Source: Candidatus Wallbacteria bacterium (GTDB taxonomy: Bacteria; Muiribacteriota; UBA6191; JACPRK01). From it: 7,842 nucleotides of DNA. Positions within the stretch are counted from its first letter, which is position 1. The number at the start of each line of letters is the position of its first letter. The notes beneath the pieces are model-generated. The model was given only the letters and a program-made list of their open reading frames with translations, made no database searches and was not told where the DNA came from. This document shows positions 1 to 4,451 of this stretch, piece by piece. Position numbers and translations under genes: made by a program. Where the stretch lies: contig JACQFU010000156.1 in NCBI GenBank assembly GCA_016199905.1, positions 1 to 7,842 of the forward strand, written 5' to 3'.

Positions 1-489
1 GCGCCGGCTTTCATCGTGCTTGGCGCCTCGGTGCGCATCCTGTCGAGCGCCGGAGAGCTCACCGTGCCGCTGGCCGAGCTGTACGAGGGCGACGGGATCA
101 AGCGCCACGTGCTGCGGCCCGGCGAGTTGATCCTCTCGGTGGAGCTACCGCCCTCGGCCCAGGCGATGCGCGGCGCTTATCTGAAGCTGCGGTTGCGCGA
201 CTCGTTCGACTATCCCGAGATGGGTCTGGCGGTGGCCCTGGCGATGCGTGGAGAGGCGATCGGCGAGCTGCGCGTCGCGGCCACGGCGGTGGACACGGTG
301 CCGCTGGTGTTCGACGAGCTGACGTCGGCGCTCGCCGGGCAGCCGCTGACGCCGGAGCTCATCGACGTGCTGGTCGAGCGCGTGACCAAGCGCGTCACGC
401 CGGTGAAGAATACGGCGCTGTCGCCCAACTACCGGCGCCGGATGGTGGGCGTGTTTCTCAAGAGGATGCTGGTCGAACTTGGGAGGTAA
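1..489 (+). CDS. FAD-binding subunit of a molybdenum hydroxylase (CoxM/HcrB family), 5' end missing
   Basis: This is the C-terminal part of the medium, flavin-binding subunit of a xanthine dehydrogenase/CO dehydrogenase-type enzyme. In that family this subunit passes electrons from the molybdenum and Fe-S subunits through FAD to an acceptor. The frame is open from base 1 (A-P-A-F-I before the first possible GTG at 16), so the gene begins outside the window and 162 residues are visible. The segment 'LRPGELILSVELP' is the usual junction into the C-terminal flavoprotein domain, and 'SPNYRRRMVGVFLKRML' near the end matches the family's closing helix. The stretch 'GDGIKRHVLRPGE' resembles 4-hydroxybenzoyl-CoA reductase beta subunits, but the substrate cannot be assigned from this fragment. 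The FAD-binding N-terminal half is not in view. The stop TAA (487-489) abuts the methyltransferase gene. Family assignment is confident; the exact enzyme is not. Confidence 0.85.
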   Translation, partial: APAFIVLGASVRILSSAGELTVPLAELYEGDGIKRHVLRPGELILSVELPPSAQAMRGAYLKLRLRDSFDYPEMGLAVALAMRGEAIGELRVAATAVDTVPLVFDELTSALAGQPLTPELIDVLVERVTKRVTPVKNTALSPNYRRRMVGVFLKRMLVELGR

Positions 490-499
490 GGCCGTTCGG

Positions 500-1303
500 G
501 TGCCGGGACCGGGTAACGCGGTTTCCTTGCGAGCTGCGCTGGCGCCCGTTGCCGCCGGAGGGTCGTGGGCGCTTGCGCGCGGCGACTGTTTGCGGGTGCT
601 GGAGCGGCTGCCCGCGGAGAGTCTCGATCTGATCGCGACCGACCCGGCGTACAGCGGGATGAACGATCACATGAAGTTCGGGCACGGCCGGATCGTGGGA
701 CGGCGCTCCGATCCCGCCAACGAGAAGTGGATGCGGGAGTTCACCGATTCGCCCGAGACCTTCCTCGAGTTCCTGCGTCTGTGTCACCGGGCGCTCAGGC
801 CCGACAGGCACGTCTACGTCATGTTCGACTCGTTTTCCCTTTTGAGTCTGGGGCACCTGGTGCGGCAGGTCTTCGACGTCAAGGGACTGATCGCATGGGA
901 CAAGGTGCGGCTGGGCATGGGGCACTACTTCCGGCGGCAGCACGAGCTCATCGTCTTCGCTGCAAAGGGGAAGCGCAAGCTGGCGCATCGCGCGTTCCCG
1001 GACGTTTGGCGGATCAAGCGCGTGGTGCGCGGCGCCTACCCCACGCAGAAGCCGCGCGAGCTCTTCGAGATCATGATCGCCGCGAGCACGTCGCCTGGGG
1101 AGACCGTATGCGATCCGTTCGCGGGGGCCGGCAGCGCGGGGGCCGCCGCGCTCGCGCTCGGTCGCGAGTTCGTCGGCTGCGACGTCGACCCTCGCGCGAT
1201 CGAGCTCGCTTCTTCCAGGCTGGAAGCGGTTTCTCGAGGCGAGCCCGATCCGTTGCAGAGCGCCTCTCTCGTTGCCGATGGCGCCCCTCGCTTCTGGAAA
1301 TGA
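500..1303 (+). CDS. Beta-class DNA (N6-adenine or N4-cytosine) methyltransferase, apparently orphan
   Basis: Predicted S-adenosylmethionine-dependent DNA amino-methyltransferase of 267 residues. The motif order is beta class: catalytic motif IV comes first (DPAY at 48-51), then a PTQKP box (181-185), then the AdoMet-binding motif I, DPFAGAGSAG (205-214), followed by 'VGCDVDP' with the acidic residue expected to contact AdoMet (about 228). The catalytic motif is DPAY rather than the common DPPY; the D and the aromatic residue are kept. The segment between the motifs is short, so any target-recognition domain is small. No endonuclease gene lies within reach, which suggests an orphan or regulatory methylase, or a prophage remnant. 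The start is uncertain. GTG at 500 is preferred because GAGGTAAGG lies just upstream; TTG at 479 would overlap the previous gene by 11 bases, and TTG at 527 is also in frame. The conserved fold begins after all three. Target sequence and N6/N4 specificity cannot be read from the sequence. Confidence 0.87.
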   Translation: MPGPGNAVSLRAALAPVAAGGSWALARGDCLRVLERLPAESLDLIATDPAYSGMNDHMKFGHGRIVGRRSDPANEKWMREFTDSPETFLEFLRLCHRALRPDRHVYVMFDSFSLLSLGHLVRQVFDVKGLIAWDKVRLGMGHYFRRQHELIVFAAKGKRKLAHRAFPDVWRIKRVVRGAYPTQKPRELFEIMIAASTSPGETVCDPFAGAGSAGAAALALGREFVGCDVDPRAIELASSRLEAVSRGEPDPLQSASLVADGAPRFWK

Positions 1304-1333
1304 CGCCGACCCGATTGAGAAGACCCGATTACG

Positions 1334-2788
1334 TCATCGGATGCGAAGAGAGAGTTGACGCCATTGACATTGAAGGATATACTTCGACGTCACAGGCACT
1401 CCGCTTCCACCATTGCTCGCGCGCCCGCCGGCGGCAGTGCCTGTAAAACCAGACTCAATGACGCCGATAGGGTGGATGAAGACGGGACGAAAGGAAGGAC
1501 TCGGTATGGAGAAGTCTGTGAAGAGGACCGCGGCGGCCGCCAAGAAGGCTCCCGCCAAGAAGGCTCCCGCCAAGAAGGCCCCGGCCAAGAAGGCTCCGGC
1601 CAAGAAGGCCCCGGCCAAGAAGGCTCCGGCCAAGAAGGCCCCGGCGCGCGCCGCCGACGGCTCTTCGGCCACGAAGGCCCCGGCCTCGCCTAGGTCGACC
1701 TCGACGGCACCCTTGCGCGGCCAGCTCGATTCGAAGGTCACCTCCAGCGCGTCGGCCGAAACCGCGGCGTCGAACGCTTGCGGCGCCGAGAGCGCGCCAA
1801 GCGGGCCGCGCCACCATCCCAATCCCAGGACGGCGGCCGCCAGCAGTCCGGCCCCGAGCGCCAGCGCCGGCCTCGAACGGGCCTCGGGGGGCGGCTCCAG
1901 CCTGGCGGCCGGGACCGGCGCGTTGGCCCGCCTCGCCGCGGCGCGCGACACTCGCCGCACCGCCAGGACGTCGTCTTTTCTCAACGCCCCGAGCATCTCG
2001 CGCGCCGTCTGGAACCGCGCTCCGGGCTCCGGTTCCAACGATCGCCTCAAGAGGTGCACCAGAGCTTCCGAGGCATCCGACCTCTTCGAGAACAGGTCCT
2101 TCGGCGGCAGGTCCCCGTGCGCCATCAGGAACTCCTTGGGGATCTTGAAGCTGAAGAGCGGCGCCCCCACGAGCATCTCGTAGAGCACCAGGCCCACCTG
2201 GAAGAGATCCGACGCAGGAGTCGCCTTCTGCCCGGCCAGGCACTCCGGCGGCAAGTAGGCGAGCGTGCCCGGAACGTCGCCCGTGCGCGTCAGCGTCTCG
2301 TTGAAGGCGGCAAGCGCAATGCCGAAGTCCATCAGCACCAACCCGCCCTCGGTCCGGGCCATCAAGTTCGAGGGCTTGATGTCGCGGTGCACCAGGCCCG
2401 CCGCGTGCACGGACCCCAGTGCCTCGAGAAGCTGACCGGTCCACTCGACGGCTTCCGCGATGGCGAGTCTGCCCTGCTCCTTGACGACCTGCTCCAGCGT
2501 CCGGCCTTCGATCAACTCCGATACGAGAAACGGTCGGCCCTCGTGATCGCCGCCGTCGAAAATCCGCATCACGTGGGGATGCGCCACCAGAGCCATCGCC
2601 TTGAGCTCCCGCTGAAAACGCTGCACGGCCTCCTCGCTGAAGCTGGTGCGCGCCGCTCCCATCACCTTCACGGCGACCTCGCGGTTCAACTCGGGATCGC
2701 GAGCGCGATAGACCACGGCCATGCCGCCCGTGCCCAGCGTGTCGAGCACCTCGTAGCGCCCAATCCGCGTTCCCCGCGCTTGCTCCAC
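1334..2788 (-). CDS. Membrane Ser/Thr protein kinase (Pkn type) with an abnormal C-terminus antisense to the H1-like gene
   Basis: Predicted eukaryotic-like kinase, 484 residues from GTG 2788. The catalytic domain is complete: glycine loop LGTGGMAVVY (18-27), ATP lysine K41 (VAVKV), E61, catalytic loop HRDIKPSN (134-141), DFG (154-156), activation-segment end YLPPE (178-182) and SDLFQVGLVLYEML. A basic, proline-rich linker leads to one membrane span (about 307-326), which puts the rest outside the cytoplasm. The outer part (338-370) starts like the beta-rich fibronectin-III-type domain of the neighbouring kinase. It then turns into seven AGAFL repeats and a tail that are simply the antisense of the H1-like gene, its leader and its promoter. 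The native end therefore seems lost near 1690-1720. The start is chosen because GGATATACT places transcription at or next to this GTG; a longer form from ATG 2875 would overlap the start of the second kinase by about 40 bases. Kinase activity is likely; substrate unknown. Confidence 0.85.
   Translation of the reverse strand: MEQARGTRIGRYEVLDTLGTGGMAVVYRARDPELNREVAVKVMGAARTSFSEEAVQRFQRELKAMALVAHPHVMRIFDGGDHEGRPFLVSELIEGRTLEQVVKEQGRLAIAEAVEWTGQLLEALGSVHAAGLVHRDIKPSNLMARTEGGLVLMDFGIALAAFNETLTRTGDVPGTLAYLPPECLAGQKATPASDLFQVGLVLYEMLVGAPLFSFKIPKEFLMAHGDLPPKDLFSKRSDASEALVHLLRRSLEPEPGARFQTAREMLGALRKDDVLAVRRVSRAAARRANAPVPAARLEPPPEARSRPALALGAGLLAAAVLGLGWWRGPLGALSAPQAFDAAVSADALEVTFESSWPRKGAVEVDLGEAGAFVAEEPSAARAGAFLAGAFLAGAFLAGAFLAGAFLAGAFLAGAFLAAAAVLFTDFSIPSPSFRPVFIHPIGVIESGFTGTAAGGRASNGGSGVPVTSKYILQCQWRQLSLRIR
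1355..1383 (+). promoter_or_regulatory. Sigma-70-like promoter for the H1-like gene
   Basis: TTGACG at 1355-1360 (5 of 6 to the -35 consensus) is followed by a 17-base spacer and TATACT at 1378-1383 (5 of 6 to the -10 consensus). A second, perfect TTGACA lies at 1364-1369, but only 8 bases from the -10, too close to serve it. Transcription would start near 1390 and run into the H1-like gene. In such GC-rich DNA a match this good with ideal spacing is unlikely to be chance. The 9-mer GGATATACT around the -10 recurs at the kinase promoter on the other strand. Confidence 0.6.
1491..1499 (+). promoter_or_regulatory. Strong Shine-Dalgarno sequence for the H1-like gene
   Basis: AAGGAAGGA lies 6 bases before ATG 1506. 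It is the best ribosome-binding site in the window. It decides the start at 1506 against earlier in-frame starts, such as the one at 1413, whose translation lies in the leader and has no lysine/alanine character. Confidence 0.65.
1506..2183 (+). CDS. Lysine/alanine-rich histone H1-like protein; native 3' end apparently lost
   Basis: Small basic DNA-binding protein of the bacterial histone H1-like (AlgP/Hc1-type) class, thought to bind and compact DNA through lysine-rich PAKKA repeats. From ATG 1506 it reads MEKSVKRTAAAA, then seven copies of KKAPA (residues 13-47), then RAADGSSATKAPASP (48-62). This first part, to about base 1690, has typical composition. From about residue 63 to the stop at 2181-2183 the frame runs antisense to the kinase gene and its sequence looks like read-through, so the evolved protein is probably 60-70 residues. 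A TAG at 1691-1693 lies one frame off: a single missing base upstream of it would end the protein at about 62 residues. The promoter and Shine-Dalgarno sequence support real expression. The whole gene is covered on the minus strand by the kinase frame. The call is confident for the N-terminal part and low for the 225-residue extent. Confidence 0.7.
   Translation: MEKSVKRTAAAAKKAPAKKAPAKKAPAKKAPAKKAPAKKAPAKKAPARAADGSSATKAPASPRSTSTAPLRGQLDSKVTSSASAETAASNACGAESAPSGPRHHPNPRTAAASSPAPSASAGLERASGGGSSLAAGTGALARLAAARDTRRTARTSSFLNAPSISRAVWNRAPGSGSNDRLKRCTRASEASDLFENRSFGGRSPCAIRNSLGILKLKSGAPTSIS
1542..1646 (+). repeat. Seven tandem 15-base units encoding KKAPA
   Basis: Seven perfect-length units of the type AAGAAGGCYCCSGCC. 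Units 1 and 2 are identical to each other (GCT CCC GCC). Units 3 to 7 alternate between GCC CCG and GCT CCG, making a 30-base higher-order period (3+4, 5+6, then 7). This pattern suggests growth by duplication of a two-unit block. Because 15 is divisible by three, gain or loss of units keeps every frame open. On the minus strand the same bases read as AGAFL repeats in the kinase frame. Confidence 0.95.
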
Positions 2789-2795
2789 GAGCCCG

Positions 2796-2825
2796 AGTAT
2801 ATCCGAGAAACCGCCCGGCTGTCGG
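2796..2825 (-). promoter_or_regulatory. Promoter of the first kinase, probably giving a leaderless transcript
   Basis: Read on the minus strand, CCGACA (2825-2820; 4 of 6 to the -35 consensus) is followed by 18 bases and TATACT (2801-2796; 5 of 6 to the -10 consensus). The last base of the -10 is 8 bases from GTG 2788, so transcription would begin at or beside the start codon. There is no Shine-Dalgarno sequence before this GTG, which fits leaderless translation. CTCGG occurs on both sides of the -10 core as a direct repeat and might bind a regulator. Confidence 0.45.
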
Positions 2826-2826
2826 T

Positions 2827-2832
2827 TAGAAT
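2827..2832 (+). promoter_or_regulatory. Possible -10 element for the second kinase
   Basis: TAGAAT (5 of 6 to the -10 consensus) lies just before the start of the second kinase. A start of transcription about 7 bases further on (2839-2840) would fall inside ATG 2834 and leave only 3-4 bases before ATG 2843. That would make 2843 the real start, on an almost leaderless message. The -35 is poor (3 of 6 at best, at 2803-2808). The element lies immediately beside the -35 of the opposing promoter, so the two could not easily be used at once. Confidence 0.3.
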
Positions 2833-2833
2833 C

Positions 2834-4426
2834 ATGGCGTCCATGCTCATCGCCGGCAGATACGAAACCCTCCAACTTCTGGGCACCGGGGGGATGGGCG
2901 AGGTCTTCCTGGCGAGAGACGCGCGCTCAGGGCAGGACGTCGCGCTCAAGATCCTCAAGGAAGAGGTCAGCCAGGACATCATGGTGCGCTTCGATCGCGA
3001 GTGCGCGCTGCTGTCGCGCATGTCGCATCCCGCTGTCGTGCGCGTGCTCGACCGCGGCACCGACGGCGGCAAGGTGTTCTACGCCATGGAGCACGTCCCG
3101 TGGCCGACCCTGACCCAGCGCTTCGCGGAGCGATTCAAACAGGGCCGGTCGTTCCGTCTCGACGAAGTGCTCGCCGTCCTGTCCGTGCTGGCCTCCGCCC
3201 TCGACCACCTTCACTCGATCGACGTCGTCCACCGCGACCTGAAGCCCTCCAACCTGCTGGTCAGCGACTCCCTGGACGTCCGCGTCATCGACTTCGGCCT
3301 CGCCGGGATGCTCACCGATCGCATGACGCGCACAGGCGCCATCCTCGGCAGCATGCTCTACCTCTCGCCCGAGCAGGTGCGCGCCGACAAGAGCCTCGAC
3401 ACGCGTAGCGACGTTTTCCAGACAGGACTGGTCCTCTACGAGATGCTCACCGGCCGCAAGGCCTACACCGACGTGATGGCCTACGTGCGTGCGCTGCGCA
3501 CGCGCACGCGCCCCTTTCAGCCTCTCCACGTGGTCGACGCCCGCGTGCCGGAGCCGGTGAGCCTGGCCGTGATTGCCGCACTGGCAGTCGATCCCGACGA
3601 ACGCCCGGCGTCGGCCGGCGAGCTGCACGGGCTGCTGGTCGCCGCGGCGCGCGGCGAGGCGCCGGCACCGCGGGCTGCGAGCGGCGTGAAAAACGAGGAG
3701 AACGCCGGGCGCTCGGTCTCCCGGGCAGGGTCCCCGGCCCGCGCCCACTCGGCTTCCCGCGGCGCACCTCCCGTGCCGGCGCCGCGGACCTGCTCGGTGA
3801 CGCAGCCCCGAACGGGCTCCCGGGCGCCGCTGGCGATCGCCGCGGCGGCCGTCCTTGCATGCCTCGTCGGGGGGGCCGGCTGGTGGTATCGCTCCTTCGC
3901 TCCGCTGCCGCCCGTCTCGGGCCTCGAAGTGACCCACGGCTTCTTCCGCACGGAGATGCGATGGTCGACCGCCGGCCCTTCGGAGACGAGCGTGCGATTG
4001 AGTCGAGATGGAGAAACGGAACGGGAGTTCCTCGCCTCCGCCGGCCGGACCCATGCCGTCACGCTGGCCGATCTGGAGCCCGGGACCGCCTACCGCGCTC
4101 AGATTGCCGTCGGTGGCCGCCCGGCCGGACAACCGCTGGTGCTTCAGACGCCCCCCGCGCCGGCGCTGTCGGACCTGGGCGCCGCCCTCTCGGGAGAGGG
4201 CACGTGGGTGGCCTTCCGGACGCCCGTCGAATCCGCAGCGGCGCTGCGTTACGCGGGCTCCAGTGGAGAGACCGGCTCCGCCGAGTCCTCCGGCCCGCCT
4301 CAGGCCGGCCACCGCCTGTTGCTCCGGGGATTCCGCCCCTCCGCCCCTTTCCGGCTCGACTTCCGCCTCGTCTCTCGCCTGGGCGAGATCTGGTCTACGC
4401 GCGCCGACGCCGTCCAGGCGAGGTGA
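2834..4426 (+). CDS. Membrane Ser/Thr protein kinase with extracytoplasmic fibronectin-III-like region
   Basis: Predicted eukaryotic-like kinase of 530 residues. The catalytic domain is intact: glycine loop LGTGGMGEVF (16-25), ATP lysine K39 (VALKI), E56, catalytic loop HRDLKPSN (133-140), DFG (153-155), activation-segment end YLSPE (176-180) and SDVFQTGLVLYEML (192-205). A basic, serine/alanine/proline-rich linker (about 272-330) precedes one membrane span (331-351). Outside it, residues 359-440 look like a fibronectin-III fold (PPVSGLEV at the start, LADLEPGTAYRAQI near the end), followed by a second beta-rich region (442-530) of unknown type. This plan fits a receptor-like kinase sensing the envelope. 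ATG 2834 has no Shine-Dalgarno sequence; ATG 2843 is an alternative starting MLIAGRYE. The frame is open upstream to 1778 only because it shadows the first kinase. It shares the unusual D-[LV]-F-Q-x-G-L-V-L-Y-E-M-L block with that kinase, so the two are probably paralogues. Ligand and substrates are unknown. Confidence 0.9.
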   Translation: MASMLIAGRYETLQLLGTGGMGEVFLARDARSGQDVALKILKEEVSQDIMVRFDRECALLSRMSHPAVVRVLDRGTDGGKVFYAMEHVPWPTLTQRFAERFKQGRSFRLDEVLAVLSVLASALDHLHSIDVVHRDLKPSNLLVSDSLDVRVIDFGLAGMLTDRMTRTGAILGSMLYLSPEQVRADKSLDTRSDVFQTGLVLYEMLTGRKAYTDVMAYVRALRTRTRPFQPLHVVDARVPEPVSLAVIAALAVDPDERPASAGELHGLLVAAARGEAPAPRAASGVKNEENAGRSVSRAGSPARAHSASRGAPPVPAPRTCSVTQPRTGSRAPLAIAAAAVLACLVGGAGWWYRSFAPLPPVSGLEVTHGFFRTEMRWSTAGPSETSVRLSRDGETEREFLASAGRTHAVTLADLEPGTAYRAQIAVGGRPAGQPLVLQTPPAPALSDLGAALSGEGTWVAFRTPVESAAALRYAGSSGETGSAESSGPPQAGHRLLLRGFRPSAPFRLDFRLVSRLGEIWSTRADAVQAR

Positions 4427-4427
4427 C

Positions 4428-4449
4428 GGAGGAGGCTGTAGGCTCCTCC
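4428..4449. terminator. Hairpin between convergent genes, possible shared terminator
   Basis: GGAGGAG (4428-4434) pairs perfectly with CTCCTCC (4443-4449) around an 8-base loop. It begins one base after the stop of the second kinase and ends two bases before the stop of the HEAT/FecR gene on the other strand. Neither side has a clear U-tract, so it could act as a weak bidirectional terminator or simply protect the 3' ends. Position supports the call more than the sequence does. Confidence 0.5.
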
Positions 4450-4451
4450 CC

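Larger units (their letters stand above)
1304..1505 (+). other. Intergenic spacer with promoter and leader of the H1-like gene
   Basis: This 202-base stretch separates the methyltransferase stop from the H1-like start. It is clearly less GC-rich than the genes around it in its middle part. It holds a 9-base direct repeat GACCCGATT (1308-1316 and 1322-1330), a sigma-70-like promoter (1355-1383) and a long leader of roughly 115 bases ending in a strong Shine-Dalgarno sequence. I see no clear terminator for the methyltransferase gene. On the opposite strand the kinase frame crosses most of this region, down to its TGA at 1336-1334. The base composition and signals here fit a control region, not kinase coding sequence. 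Confidence 0.6.

Noticed and set aside
458..1446. Long frames on the other strand and in a second plus frame over the methyltransferase gene
   Set aside because: They show low-complexity Arg/Ala/Pro or His/Val-rich sequence without domains and overlap a gene with complete catalytic motifs; typical shadows in GC-rich DNA.
1778..2833. Upstream extension of the second kinase
   Set aside because: It is antisense to the first kinase's catalytic domain; kinase homology begins only at RYETLQLLGTGG.
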